A stretch of 64,000 nt of DNA from Taxillus chinensis (taxonomy: Eukaryota > Streptophyta > Magnoliopsida > Santalales > Loranthaceae). Location: the NCBI GenBank assembly GCA_023512835.1, contig CM042085.1:39014324-39078323 (forward strand). The letters are read 5' to 3'. Each line of letters begins with the position of its first letter. The first letter of the stretch is position 1. Both the position numbers and the translations under genes were made by a program. Positions 1 to 11,640 of the stretch are shown here, in pieces. The notes beneath the pieces were generated by a model, which searched no databases, was not told where the DNA came from, and was given only the letters and a program-made list of their open reading frames with translations.

Positions 1-550
1 TATGATGGTTATTTGGTGGATTAATTATAAGGGGTTACTTGTAGTGGTCCGATATTGGGTATTGGGTGTGTAGTGGTTGTGTGTGGTGAAATTTGTTGAT
101 TTGATTGGTTCTTGAATTTTGATTAGTGATCATATCAACTATGATTTGGTGATTTACGTTGAGGTGTCCATTCAACCTTATTATTGTGACCCTGGTTAAC
201 CATAGTCTCGAGTTACCATGGAGTTGGGCGGGTTTGTTCTGCGTTCCAAGTGACTTAACTAAGAATGTGTTACCCGAATATCTAAGTTTTATAGCGTTGT
301 GACGATCATAAATAATTTACCTCAGTATATTGACTGGTTCGTACATGTGTTGTAAGTTCACGGGAATGTGAATCGGTGCATGTATCGTAGCTTCACAATA
401 GTAAAAGGTATGTCCTCGAGCGTTGTGCTAGTTACTAGTTCTTTGGACCAAGTATTGCCTTAACAACACCGATGGTTAATGGCTAGGTGGGTCTCTTGAT
501 CCTACCAATGCGGTTAAAGACCTTTATCATTCGGATTGTTAGTTGGTTTG

Positions 551-589
551 TCTTTTCGGGGACCAAAAGTCCTAAGCATGGGAGAATGT
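551..589 (+). promoter_or_regulatory. Upstream duplicate of the polypurine/LTR-start module (T1)
   Basis: The sequence reads CTTTTCGGGGACCAAAAG, CCTAAG, then GGGAGAATGTGAGGA. It is a degenerate copy of the module at 842-890, about 295 bp upstream of it. The TGTGAGGA after the purine run resembles the start of these LTRs. Confidence 0.5.
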
Positions 590-865
590 GAGGATTTTTC
601 TCGGTGGTGGGAGCAAGTTTACTATGATATGTACGTTAAAATGAGTACTCTTGGACATGTGGTGGTTTTTGTGAGGGGCATGATGTATGGTTGTTGCTAT
701 GTGTTGCTTATGTATAAAATATGATAAGCTATGTGAGAACTATGCTAGTGAAAACAATTGCGTTCATTCATGTGGGTAATATGTTAGATATTGGATATGC
801 GTAGTAAGCGTGTGTGAGGATAGTATTTAGGAGCACGTTTTGTCTTTTCGAGGACGAAAAGTTCT

Positions 866-878
866 AAGGTAGGGAGGA
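866..878 (+). promoter_or_regulatory. Polypurine tract of T1
   Basis: AAGGTAGGGAGGA lies immediately before the TG of the LTR, the expected place for plus-strand DNA priming. It is preceded by the perfect hairpin CTTTTCG-AGGA-CGAAAAG. Confidence 0.75.
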
Positions 879-1272
879 TGTAGAACTCGTATTTGAGTGA
901 CATTGTAAGTTGATTTATTATCGAGGATGATAATATTTAAAAGGCAATGTAATTGTTGACATGAGCGTTTTGGTGTAAGTGGGTTTAGTTAGGAGCAAGA
1001 GGTTCCATGAGGATATTTTAGTATTTTGAGTTTATTATTGAATATGATTATGATTATTAAAATAATTATTTTAATATGTTTTGTTATTATAATGGTAATA
1101 TTACCAATATGATCATTATAATATTTGAGGTCATTATAATTATAATGTTAAATTACTAATAAAATTATTTAGGTATTTTGAGTTATTATTGTTATAATAA
1201 TTAATATTATTCTTGTTATTATTATTTATGTAATTATTGAGGTGAATATTATAATTATAATTACTAATCCTA

Positions 1273-1273
<1 letters not shown>

Positions 1274-1305
<32 letters not shown>
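1274..1305. repeat. (ATT)n microsatellite
   Basis: About ten uninterrupted ATT units inside the AT-rich U3 part of the T1 LTR. Confidence 0.9.
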
Positions 1306-1307
<2 letters not shown>

Positions 1308-1360
1308 TAAATTATTATCATTATTATTATTCTTATTATTAAATCAAATATATTGATAAG

Positions 1361-1369
1361 TATAAAAGG
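1361..1369 (+). promoter_or_regulatory. TATA box of the T1 LTR
   Basis: TATAAAAGG, followed 15 bases later by the telobox-like AAACCCTA at 1384-1391. The same order is seen in the T2 LTR at 29296 and 29320. Confidence 0.6.
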
Positions 1370-1564
1370 AGAGCCTGGGTTAGAAACCCTAGGTCAATTG
1401 TGCGCTGCAGAGCTTGGCAAGGGAGAAATATTGTGTTTGAAGCCGTCGTGTTCTTAAATCTCTCCAGTTTGAATCTAGGTAGGTGATCCTTGATTTTCTT
1501 GTTATACTTATGTGTGAACGCAAACCTATTAGAGGATTTCATATTCGATTTTAATACTATTTGC

Positions 1565-1566
<2 letters not shown>

Positions 1567-1611
<45 letters not shown>
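1567..1611. repeat. (TA)n(CA)n compound microsatellite
   Basis: About 17 TA units followed by CA units. The T2 LTR has a similar tract at 29559-29602. Tyr-Ile reading frames across it are artefacts. Confidence 0.9.
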
Positions 1612-2073
1612 GAACGGGAGATAGCATCTTATATATAATGCTACTTTGCAACATGATGTCGATGAATTTTATTTGTTTATTCGTCAGTTTACTCCAATGT
1701 TTAATAGGTGTGTCTGGACGTATTATTAGCAATACCGCACCATTATTCGATTTTAGGCCTTGATCGCAGGCTTTACTTTTCATAAGCCAAATTCTTTGTT
1801 CCTAGAAACAATTAGCAATAAAGACTAATAATGGTTCCAAATATATATATATATATACCCGGGCGATTTTTGCTCACCCACTCCACGGTCGGACCGCAAT
1901 CCTTCATTCCCGTCTTCCTGTGCAGATTTCGTCCACATCTTTCATTATTTAAAATCCTTTTCTGGTTTACAATTATTATTATTAATATTAGGAAAAACAG
2001 GCACATTGGCCTGGCTTTCTCCCCTGACGTGCGAACACCCGGTGTGTGCCCTCACCTCTGCCGCACGAATTCG

Positions 2074-2105
2074 ATGGGGGCGGCGGCATCACGTGCCGCC
2101 CCCAT
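2074..2105. repeat. GC-rich perfect inverted repeat in the T1 LTR
   Basis: ATGGGGGCGGC (2074-2084) and GCCGCCCCCAT (2095-2105) form an 11-bp perfect stem around a 10-base loop. A CACGTG palindrome sits at the loop/stem edge (2090-2095). The surrounding LTR is AT-rich, so the stem stands out. Confidence 0.7.
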
Positions 2106-3579
2106 ACGCTTGGATGCCACCCCTAATGGGCTAGCATGGGCCGGTCTAATTGAACATAATAAATAAAACAAAATTATCCGGGTTGTTTGGATTGGCATAA
2201 ACTTTTTCGTGGTTTTGATTTAATGGTTGGGCATCTTGAAAATATTGTGGTGCTTAATATTGTCCGATATATAAATATATTATTTTGGCTACAAATGTAG
2301 TGTAAACAGTAAATACGGTTGGACTAGATATTATTAAAAAAAATTATTATATTAACAAAATTGATATTGGGGATATTATTTGGAGTGTGATATTATTAAA
2401 ATACATATTGATATTACAAATTTGATAATGTTATATGTATATATATATATATACAACATTTGTAACACGTTATTATTGGTTAGGTGATTTAAATGTTTTG
2501 TAAGCTGTTGTATTGAATATTATTTATTTGAAATTACAATTTATTGATTATATGTGTGAAATTGGTGGTGGAGCTGGTTGGGTTAACCGTGGGTCTCACA
2601 TAGGGCTGCAAGAGGCCAGGTCCCCCATGTGGTCTGGTTAACCCAGGTCCCATATGTGGCAGGTTGTCATTAAGGACACCACAGTCCCACATATGGTCGT
2701 TTGGAAGTGATTGGGATCCTTGGTGTTGGTTGCAGGAATCTCGTGGATGGTTGGATCATTTGGTGTGCACCCTTAATGAATGAAATGTAATGTGTGTGAC
2801 GTTATATTTTGTGACCGAATGTGATCTTATTATGGTAGAGTAGGACACTACATCGATATAAGCATACACCGATCATGTAGCATAGGATTTCATGTTATAG
2901 GATGGTGAGGAGATGGAGATCACCTACCGGGCATTTGTGCTCACTCCTACTTTGTTGACATGTTTCGGTATCGATCTATTCGCTAGGTTGGACCGAAGTT
3001 AATTGTTATTTAACTTACATTTTGTATAACTTGGATTATAGATTTGTATAGCATAATTTGTTTTTTTTATTTATTTATTTGAGTTATCCGGACGAGGGTT
3101 CGTGAAAGTTGTATTGGAGTTGTAAAATGACTTTATTATTAATAAATTGTTTTCCTTAGTTTCATCGCTTGTGGGAATGTACTTGGATACCCCCGATGTA
3201 CGAATGTACGTATAACTTGGACAACACCCATTGTGTAGTCCATATCGGTGCTAGTCACCAACCCCTTGACCTTTCGGGTGGGCATGGGGAAGTCACACCT
3301 TAGTTCGGTCTTTTCGGGATTTGGGGGCGTGACGACTTTCTACTTATAAGATAAGCAAAAGTAATCAAACATGTTTGATAACTTAAAAAAAAGTACTTAT
3401 AAAAAAAGTTTCGCTTTTTTTTAAATAAAACAGAAGTAATTCAGGGGTTCTTTTAGAAAATTTGCTTTTTAATAAGCGAGTTTTTAAAATTTTAAAATAC
3501 CAATATTATCCTTATGGCTCTTGCGATCCGTGCGCCGACGTCTCTCACGATCTCGGCGGGGAGAGATGGCACGATCCGG

Positions 3580-3598
3580 GAGAGAGAGAGCGAGCGAG

Positions 3599-3634
<36 letters not shown>
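3580..3634 (+). repeat. (GA)n microsatellite
   Basis: An almost pure AG/GA run of about 17 units after a CGAGCGAGC interruption. Frames across it give Arg-Glu repeats and are not treated as genes. Confidence 0.9.
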
Positions 3635-3637
<3 letters not shown>

Positions 3638-3765
3638 GGGGGGGGGACAGGGGGAGAGGGGTGAGGGTGGGGGCAGACGTGGGGGTTGGGGGGGAGAGAG
3701 AGGGGGGGGGGAGGGGACGGGGGTGACAGCAGAGAGGGTTGGGGGTCTGACGGGAGGCTGCGGGG
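3635..3765 (+). repeat. G-rich tract with potential G-quadruplexes
   Basis: More than ten runs of three to ten G occur within about 130 bases, with short loops. The tract is contiguous with the GA microsatellite. It is unlike the AT-rich DNA on both sides. Confidence 0.8.
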
Positions 3766-4010
3766 AAAAAAGGATAATGTTTTTTTAATTATAATAAAAC
3801 AAAATGAATAGTTATATCTTTTGTATCTTCAAAGCACTTTTTTTTATTTTACTAAATATTTATTAACTGCTTCTAACATTTAAAGCACTTTTAAAATTAT
3901 ATTTTACCAAAAACTCACCTACTTATTTTAATGACAATTTATTTTTCTTGCACGATTAAAAGTAATTTCTCCTAAAAGCACAAAGATTACCAAACTAAGC
4001 CATAATTTCG

Positions 4011-4718
4011 AACCAATACTTGAGACTATTCTTGAGTCTCGCAGGATCAAAAATGAGTAACCAGCTAAGCTTAAAACGTATTGAATATTTTATATTATTT
4101 TACTGATAATTATCACATCAAATAAAAATACAACAACAATACAGCACTAACTGCAAATTCTTTTTACATTATCAGGCATATCGCATGATAGATAAAGAAT
4201 TAGTGACACATTTTTTTCCCTAACACGTCAACATAATAATACAAAAATAACGCAATATCAATGGCAAAAAACATATTTCTCTTTAAATTTTTTATTTTTT
4301 AGTACTATATTTATAAATTGAAAATATTTTGAAGCCGACAGCAACGGATGATCAGATAACAGCGGAAGCCAAGTTTAAACGGATCGCGAAGCATGTTCTT
4401 CTAGAGAAGCTTCCGAAAGTGTTTGTAGTTCCAATTTTCTATTTCAAATATTACAATCGTCTCTCATGGGAAATGGCAATATTAATTCACCCACTTGCAC
4501 GTATCTTCTATTGCTGGGTTACAAATTACAATTCTCAACAGACAATTTAAGCCCTGCTGGTCTTCATGTTCTGTTTTCCACATCCCACTACAGGTAGACA
4601 ATAGTACAACAATGGCTTGAGAGCCAGCCACTAGAACACAAACCAATCCCATCAATTAAGTCTGCCGCCGATGTTTGGTCAGAGCATTCACACATCTACA
4701 CGTAATTGAAATAAATGA
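4011..4718. other. Intergenic DNA downstream of the F-box gene
   Basis: AT-rich to about 4325. From 4332 to about 4430 a stretch with gene-like codons (ATDDQITAEAKFKRIAKHV in one frame) has no recognised homology and no clear start. It may be a gene fragment. The part near 4560-4718 is likely 3' UTR or flank of the F-box gene. Confidence 0.4.
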
Positions 4719-5032
4719 CTACATAATCTTTGACAGCTGAATACAACAGGTGTTGGAGCAGCAAGCCTCCCTACCACTCCACATGAAAGTGAAGGCCATG
4801 TTAAATGGTCTTCTGATACGGTCACACTTCATTGCAATAGCTTTATTTTTATTTATTTTTTTCACGACTAGTGCTTGCCCTGAACTGATACCAGGAACTC
4901 CATTATAGGGAATGTGACTTGGGAGCCGCTGCACGGAAATAAGAGAATTGCATTCAAATTCTCTTAGAAGCTTCATCTGTCACAAAATAAACTGGAACTC
5001 TTTCTGGAAGCAGGTACCTGGGCTCCATTCTG

Positions 5033-5779
5033 TCACTCTAACTCGGACGCCTCTTCTGAGTCAGACAAGGGCAACAATGTGCAGATCCCAACCATATGAC
5101 CATTTAAGCACACAAAATACTCGATGCAATCCTCATAAGCACCTAACCTGCAGCTTGCGCTTTGTGGCACCATTTTTGCTTGCAGCATGTTCCACAGCTT
5201 TGCCTTGCAATAGGGACATACTTCAGATGGGTGGAATGGGGCCTCTTTTTTTATCAGCATCTTCCGGACCTTTGAATTTGAGAAGGACTTAAAAACGCCA
5301 CGGAAAAATCCCACATCCCCCTCATCCCCTTGGTCAAGATGCTCACAAGGGTCAGAGACATACAAAACATCTGTTCGGCATTTGGGATGAAGAAAGCTTT
5401 TCCCTGAAGTTCTAGAGAACCGGGTTCTATAAACAAAATGCCCGGGGATATGAATGCCAGGGAACAAACCACCTCTGTTGCACCCACAACAATAAATAAG
5501 CAGTTTTCCAAGTGCCCTCCAGTTGCCATCCACATTGTGACTCCCACTAGATTGCAAATCAAGCATCATCTTTGGGGCTCTAGTTCGGCAGAACTCCTTC
5601 CATAGTACCCTCTTAGCCAGGTCATCAAACCATTTGCATACGCATGACAGAGTAGCAATCAACTTAGGGTTCCAGTTCAATTGCTGGAAAACTAGAAAAA
5701 TCGCATCTTCACTAAGGTGGCCTTTTGTGCATGTGCAGCTTGTTGAGTGTACGCAACGATACTGCTTTGTTAAAATCAT
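5033..5779 (-). CDS. EDL3: EID1-like F-box protein (EDL3-type)
   Basis: It encodes 248 residues from ATG at 5779 to TGA at 5033. Seen: an N-terminal F-box at about residues 22-62 (LSEDAIFLVFQQLNWNPKL, then CVCKWFDDLAKRVLWKEFC). It is followed by a Cys/Trp-rich conserved body containing GHFVYRTRFSRTSGKSF, CEHLDQGDEGDVGFFRG, the zinc-ribbon-like CPYCKAKLWNM, and the tail LPLSDSEEASELE. This pattern is what I know of the plant EID1-like F-box family. Those proteins join SKP1-CUL1-F-box ubiquitin ligases and act in light, ABA and flowering signalling; EDL3 is the closest match I recall. A GTG three codons upstream is preceded by an in-frame TAG, so the ATG is chosen. The frame is intact and the length is normal for the family. 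Paralogue assignment within the family is less sure than the family itself. Confidence 0.85.
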   Translation of the reverse strand: MILTKQYRCVHSTSCTCTKGHLSEDAIFLVFQQLNWNPKLIATLSCVCKWFDDLAKRVLWKEFCRTRAPKMMLDLQSSGSHNVDGNWRALGKLLIYCCGCNRGGLFPGIHIPGHFVYRTRFSRTSGKSFLHPKCRTDVLYVSDPCEHLDQGDEGDVGFFRGVFKSFSNSKVRKMLIKKEAPFHPSEVCPYCKAKLWNMLQAKMVPQSASCRLGAYEDCIEYFVCLNGHMVGICTLLPLSDSEEASELE

Positions 5780-5788
5780 TGTCCACAC

Positions 5789-7531
5789 CTAGTAACATGC
5801 AAAGAAAGTTACGAAAATTCTAGCTGTATTTCCCCCTAAAGCTATTTTACTATGCAAATTACCAGCGATAATACTTGAACGAAATTGTGGTTAGCATACA
5901 GAGAATAGTTTTAATGCTAAACTCAAAAAGGCGAGACCAATGTATTTGACAGTCCTCATGAAAGATGCCAATGCCTAGCATTCGTGTTTCTTTGACAGGT
6001 TACACTAAATAAAGGGCAAAAATAATACAACAATATTAAGTGCAAAAATTGAAAGAGATGTCAGGCTATTCTTACTTAGTTGAAACCACATACCAAAGTT
6101 TGATTATCACAATATTTTCACCATAGATATAGTTTTCATAGATTCTTAATCAGTCAAAAGATTAAGGGAATAAAAAACTAGATGTAGTTTTTCATACAGG
6201 GAACATTTGCAGCGATCATCAAAAGATTTACATTGAATAAGAAAGCACCACATGCTCATCCGTGGTAGAATTAAGTATGAGCCGCTTCACCAAAAAAGGA
6301 AGCAGTGATCTTCATTTACATATCAGAATAGGGTACATGAATTAAAGATATAACTAACAAATAGAATATAGAGATATATATATCAAACAAAAAAAATATT
6401 CTTACGAATAATAGGATATACTACATAGTATATACTAAATATATCTTAACAATCCTTTTCTATGACAGTTGACAGAAACACACTTTCAATGTTTCATTCA
6501 TGCAACAAGAAAGATGGATCTCAGGCACAAGAAGCCATAAATGCTTTAGTTAAATTTCCTTCTTGGTGGCATTAATTTAATAATTTTCTCCTTTTTACGA
6601 TAAAAAATTAATTTAATTTATATTGACCCATGACCTCCACTGTAACTATGTCACTATGGAGCAGTGTGCTTTTAATTAAGCCTCCAATTCTCTTACGGAT
6701 TGAAGTAGATCATATTTTCAAGAAAGATTAGAATAAATAATATTAAGTTTTGCAGGCAGTATAGCCATACTTATTTGATAATGTAAAACTCTTCAGGAAG
6801 CTCAAGTAATAATTGACCTCATATAATGAGCAAATTCCTAGGTTATTTTTAAACGCTTAATATCACACAATAATATTTCATCGAAAACAAAGTGATCCCA
6901 GCAAAATGAGACAAGATTTAATAGCTAGGTAACAAAAAAATCCTCTAAAGCCCAAACAATCAGTAAGCTACATATTATTAGAGCGTGAAAGTCAGACACA
7001 ACATAAGAACACAAATATCACATTTAACTTGCAACTACTGCCTCGTTTCTGCTTTAGGCGTACAACCAAGTAAGGACAAACACATTACTGCTAAACCATA
7101 ACTCATTTTTAAGCTTCAACCTTCGCGGCTTAAATTTAACTCATACAAATGCTTCACTAAAAGGTGCCCTTTATACTACTGATCATGGATCACGTGCGAA
7201 AAACCAATCTAATCCATTCCCTCAATGCAGCTGTGCTACCAACCAAAAAACAATTAAAATAATAATAATGACCATAATCAGATCTACAAAACCATCAGCC
7301 ACGAATCCAAATAATCTCCACCCAAACCCAGGAAAATAAAACCCACAAAAATAATCTTTCTAATCGACACAATCCCACTGATTCCGAACACACAATCAAA
7401 TCAAATGCCTTAACCCAAACCCAAATTGAAATTAACTAAAAGGGTCCAAAAACAATTTGACATGGAACCCACAAGCTAACAGCTGGATTAGAATAAGCAA
7501 AAACAAGAAATATAAGACGCAGTTGATCACC
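5789..7531 (-). other. Likely 5' UTR intron of the F-box gene
   Basis: On the minus strand an acceptor TGTTACTAG ends at 5789, ten bases before the ATG. A candidate donor CGGAG/GTGATC lies at 7531-7530. The 1.74-kb interval is AT-rich with no coding potential, and the sequence beyond it (about 7532-7620) is of more balanced composition, as a 5' UTR exon would be. A transcript would be needed to confirm the donor. Confidence 0.45.
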
Positions 7532-7620
7532 TCCGCTGACAAGGTGACCGAATCTGATGCATGAGAATCTCCAGGAGTAGTACCATGAGGGTGGTATTAG
7601 GGTTGGTGCATGTCACTATG

Positions 7621-8644
7621 TCACAGATGAAGGCAAGTGGGAAACGTGAAATTTAGAGGACAAACGGGGGAAGGGACCGACGACCCTACTATGTTTTACC
7701 GTTCTTGCACAGGGGCAATTTCGTCCATATGAGTTGGGTCACAGTCTCACAAATGGCCGTGCGGAGGACTTTTGGGTGGTTTTTGTTGTTTTAATATTTA
7801 ATATAATTTTAATTTTGTGTTCTATTTAATATAAGTAGTATTGGGTATCCCAAAAAACATGGAGGCTATGAATTAATTTATAAATTGTATTTTAAAAACA
7901 CATAAGTTTATTGTTGTAAAAAATGGTTTATAATTTTATTTTTAAATTTAAACTTAGTAAGGGATTTAAATATTTTTTTATTTTTTTATTTTTTTCTATT
8001 TTATTACATTGGTCCATCAAATTTTTTTCTTCAATTTTTATGGTATTTTTTTAATAATATTATTTTTAAAACACATTATTTCTCATACAAAACATAAATT
8101 GTTTTAAAACTCAAAAATAAACACTAACTTCAATAAAAAAACTAAAAAACATAAATCAAAACATGTACAAAATGACCAATTTTAAAAACATGTACAAAAT
8201 GACCAATTTTAAAAACCAATTTTATTTGGTATCAAAAAGAACATGTTTTTAAAAGAGTTTTTATTTTGGGCCTATTTGGTTTATGAGTTTGAAAACATGA
8301 TTTTTTTAAAAATAAAATTTGACTGACAGAGTGTATTTGATACACTTATTTTATGAATAAAGCATTACTTAGTTTAAATTATTTTTAAAAATATATTTGA
8401 ACTGTTTTATATTTTTAAATTCAAAATTCATTTTTCTAAAAAACTCTGTTTCCTTTACTTTATTGTTTACTTTATTGCCCAACCTACCATATTCATTTTC
8501 TTTTTTCCAATTTTGTGGGGCTTACTTTTTTAAAAACACACTCTTCTTAAAATTTAGGATTTATTTTTATAATTCAAAACTCGAACTCCAATTCCAGTAA
8601 AGATTCAAATCAAAACAAAAACATATATTAATGCCTCCTTAAAA
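7621..8644. other. AT-rich intergenic DNA
   Basis: The part next to the F-box gene (7621-7780) is of mixed composition and is probably its promoter, although no clear TATA box was fixed. From 7790 on it is poly-A/T-rich, with phrases such as GGGCCTATTTGGTTT typical of MITE debris. No gene is supported. Confidence 0.5.
8161..8214 (+). repeat. Perfect 27-bp tandem duplication
   Basis: Two exact copies of a unit starting ACATGTACAAAATGACC lie at 8161-8187 and 8188-8214. Being exact in otherwise decayed AT-rich DNA, it is probably recent slippage. Confidence 0.9.
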
Positions 8645-10337
8645 CATGGTCCCACAATGAAGTTCCCACAAGATCGAGCACCACTGGAAGGGGGGGGGGG
8701 TGAATCAGTGGTTCTATAAAAACTTTTACGAATGTTAATTCAACCCTCGCAACCGGTTAAAGTTAAATCCAATTAAACACTTTTTCTCACTTTGGTATTC
8801 TTTATCAGATTTCAGAATACCTCACCTCACCAACATAAAGCATAAACAAAAAAACCACGAAGAACACCAACATGTACAAGGTTCACCTTCCAATGTGGAG
8901 AGGCTACGTCCTTGGTGTGATGGGTATCACCCACACCACACGGATTTCACTAATGCTTGAACACCAATACACTAGAGGTAGGGAAAAGATCTATTCTTCC
9001 TTTAATCCCCCTACAGGCATACAGATAAGCAGCAATGCCTCAACACAATCACCAACAAATTACAATATCAAAATAAGGATTTTTCAGAACAAAATATCTG
9101 AAGGAGGTAGGAAGAAGATACTCAGGTAAACTTTAGTAGCTGTAATGATCTTCTTCAGATGCATAAAACTTCTCTTGAGTAGTTTATCCTTTTAATCATA
9201 GCAGAGCCTTGAATTTGAAGTTCTTCAAGTATAGGATCAAGTAATGCCTCAAATATTCTGCTCACACGCTTCTTTCTTTTTCAAAAACATACATATAGGG
9301 TTGTACATAACCCTAGCAAAGCAGCCACACCTTAGCCCTTGATTGCATGACCAACAAGCCTCGGCCCTTGGATCTAATTTACAGGATTTAGGTTGCCCTA
9401 ATCAGGTGACCAACTATAGACCGTTGATCTCTTCCAACATATTTCTCAGCCATTGATCCATCCATAATGCCATACAACCAATCCTAACCATCCATTGCAT
9501 TAAATGAATTAATCCAAGCCATTGATCACATCAACCTATCAGAGAATTAATCTGGGCTGTTCATTTTCCAGAACTGGCAGTTTTAGCACCTTTGATGATC
9601 TAAAACATGACCTTTGAGACCTCAAACATATTTAGGACAAGAATTAAAGTTGCTTAGAATGATGAGAGCTGTCATCAGGTTCAAAAACATTTTGCATGTG
9701 ACAAAGAAATTTGCACGTGATAAACACCTTTGTGCACGTGACAAAGCTTTTCAAGGCCTTTCACCATTCCATTCACCCCAAACTTATTTTTTCTGGATAG
9801 CCAACTCAAATAGCTACAAAACGGTACCAATTATAAGCCAATCCAAGGTCAGTAGAGAAAGATATGATTTTTTGAAGTTGATGCACTTTTCCCAATCCGT
9901 GCATTAGACCTTATTGTGCCATGTAACACTTTTTACTGTCTTTTTGAGCTCAATAATTATAAGCCAATCGGAGCTGTAACAAGTGAGATATGATTTTTCA
10001 AATTTAGAACGAAAAAAGCAAAGAAAGCTAAAATCGCATAGCCGCTTCAATTCTAAACATACTCCTTTTTCGGATAGCTCTTCAATCTAATGTTGACATC
10101 TATGGTTGACAACAAATCTAACATCTCACAAAAAGCGCTTTTAGTACTTTTGGATCTTCAATCTCTCCCTTTGGATTTTGTTGGCAACACTCTTATCTCT
10201 CATCTTGGGTAACACACTCCCTTGTCTCTATGAATTTACAAGTATGGACGCCTTCTATGGGTTCACTTTAAAAGATCGCTCTACGAAGTAATCCAACACA
10301 AGTAGTTCATATTTTTTCATAACACTTGATGCCAACA
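8645..10337 (-). repeat. Copia-1 3' LTR (minus orientation)
   Basis: It lies downstream (minus sense) of copia RT and RNase H. On the minus strand it begins TGTTGGCATCAAGTG at 10337, a start typical of plant Ty1/copia LTRs. It ends near 8645 after a C-rich block (reverse of GAAGGGGGGGGGGGTGAATC). The same G-run-TGAAT block ends the Copia-2 LTR. A purine-rich tract AAGGGGGAGAG lies at 10369-10380 and further AAAGGGGGAGA runs up to 10500. Exact ends are uncertain because about 30 bases separate the tract from the TG. Confidence 0.6.
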
Positions 10338-10562
10338 TATCTCATCATGAATGCAAGAACTCTCCCCCTTGGTCTTATAATCACACACCCATTCTAATTT
10401 TCTAATTTTAACACCGCTCTCCCCTTCTAATAAAAACTCTTCCCTTGTATCTTTTAACTCTTCCCCTTTGGCTGTATAATAATATTCTCCCCCTTTGACA
10501 ACCAAATCCAAAGATGAATCCCATAAATATGAAGTATATGGGAGAAGTATTTTGCATATACC

Positions 10563-11640
10563 TTAATGGTGAGAAGGCAGTGGTTGAACACTCAGTTTCA
10601 ACCGCAGAGTGTGAAAAGTTGTTGTAGATAATGGTTTTGTAAAAATACCCATTTAACCGGTCCTTAATAAAATGATATCTAATGTCAATATGTTTTGATC
10701 TTGAATGTTGAATTGGATTCTTCGTCAGTTGTATAGCACTCTGATTATCACACCCAAGATTCAATGGTAACTTGACATTGACATCCAAATCAGTAAGTTG
10801 TGTCTTCATCCAAATCATTTGTGTTGTAGCCTGGGTTGTTGCTATATACTTAGCTTCAGTGGTATTGAGGGTCACTGAGTTCTGTTTCTTACTATGCCAT
10901 GCCACACACTTAGTGCCTAGAAAGAAAGCACCTCTTGAAGTAGATCTTTTATCATCTACATCTCCTGCCCAATCAGCATCTGTAAAGCCATAGAGTTCAA
11001 GACTTTCTCGTCTTCCATAATATAGTCCATAGTTCAAGGTTCCCTTGACATATCTCAATATCCTCTTTGCACTAACATGTGTGACTCCTTAGGATCATTT
11101 TGATACCTGAGCATATAAGGTAACCGCATAGACAATGTCCTGGTCTTGAAGCTGTCAGATATAGCAAACTTCCAATAAGTCTTCTAAACTCCTTTTGATT
11201 TACTGATTTTCCTTTTTCATCTTTTGACACTTTTGATCCTCTAACTATGGGTGTAGTCATTTCTCTGGCTTCTTCCATTCTAAATCTCTTGATGAGATCC
11301 TTTGCATACTTCTCTTGGGATAGAAAGATTGAGTCCTTGCTTTGAGTGATTTGGAGTCCCAAAAAGAAATTCAACTCTCCTAGCATTGACATCTCAAACC
11401 TTCTCTTCATTTGATCGAAAACTTTTTGCATAGGGCATCATCATTTCCTGCAAAAATTATGTCATCAACATAAACAATCACCATTAAATGTTTACCATGC
11501 TTGTTTCTAACATATAAGTTGCTATCCACTTGGCCTTTGCTGAAATTCATCTCCTTCAAGCAACTATCCATCTTGGCATACCAAGCTCTTGGTGCTTGTT
11601 TTAGACCATAAAGGGCCTTCTTCAGCCTGCACACACTTAC
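10563..11640 (-). pseudogene. pol: Copia-1 pol remnant: reverse transcriptase and RNase H
   Basis: The minus strand encodes the Ty1/copia RT C-terminal half (LKKALYGLKQAPRAWY, then YVDD at 11472-11461). It continues into the RT/RNase H connection (LNFFLGLQITQSKDSIFLSQ) and RNase H (YGFTDADWAGDVDDKRSTSRG, HSKKQNSVTLNTTEAKYIA). In another frame the canonical pol end IFTKPLSTTTFHTLRLKL follows, with a stop at 10563. The gene is broken by frameshifts near 11085 and 10645 and by truncation at about 11640, where T2 LTR sequence begins. Gag, protease, integrase and the 5' LTR are missing. Residue choice is closest to the plant SIRE/Angela side of copia, an inference only. Confidence 0.85.

Larger units (their letters stand above)
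1..878 (+). mobile_element. T1: 3' non-coding tail of a Ty3/gypsy (Tekay-type) element
   Basis: No conserved retroviral domain is readable here. It is assigned to a Tekay element because it runs directly into a polypurine tract and a long LTR at 879. It also carries the same two tail modules as T2 and T3: TTTTCG..CGAAAAG-like sequence followed by a GGGAGAATGT or GGGAGGATGT purine run, at 551-589 and 842-880. The rest of the element lies left of the window. A short reading frame at 536-724 is probably chance. Confidence 0.7.
879..3334 (+). repeat. T1 3' LTR (Tekay-type, about 2.46 kb)
   Basis: It starts TGTAGAACTCGTATT, close to the other Tekay LTRs here (TGTAAAGACTCGT), directly after a polypurine tract. 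It ends GGGGGCGTGACG where relatives end GGGGCGTGACA, so the last base is mutated. A TATA box (1361), a telobox-like AAACCCTA (1384) and a splice-donor-like CTAG/GTAGGTG (1478/1479) mark the transcription start region. The AT-rich first third holds an ATT array and a TA/CA microsatellite. The other LTR lies outside the window, so no target duplication can be tested. Confidence 0.8.
3335..4010. mobile_element. Possible MITE-like sequence around a GA/G-rich core
   Basis: AT-rich arms with AGTACTTATAA, AAAGCACTTTT and TACCAAACTAAG-type motifs flank the GA microsatellite and G-rich tract. Such 'cannot pair, kept by repetition' arms are common in plant MITEs, but I could not define terminal inverted repeats or a target duplication. 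It may simply be decayed intergenic DNA. Confidence 0.25.

Noticed and set aside
1529..1783. Reading frames across TA repeats (Tyr-Ile runs), also at 29460-29807
   Set aside because: They translate a microsatellite and have no other support.
3462..3788. Arg-Glu/Gly-rich frames over the GA and G-rich tract
   Set aside because: Low-complexity translation of simple repeats.
4329..4550. Possible small gene
   Set aside because: Only a TTG start, no recognised domain, second half is plain AT-rich translation. Mentioned only as a possible fragment.
5777..5788. GTG as start of the F-box protein
   Set aside because: Plants rarely use GTG and an ATG lies three codons on; an in-frame stop or splice acceptor lies directly upstream.
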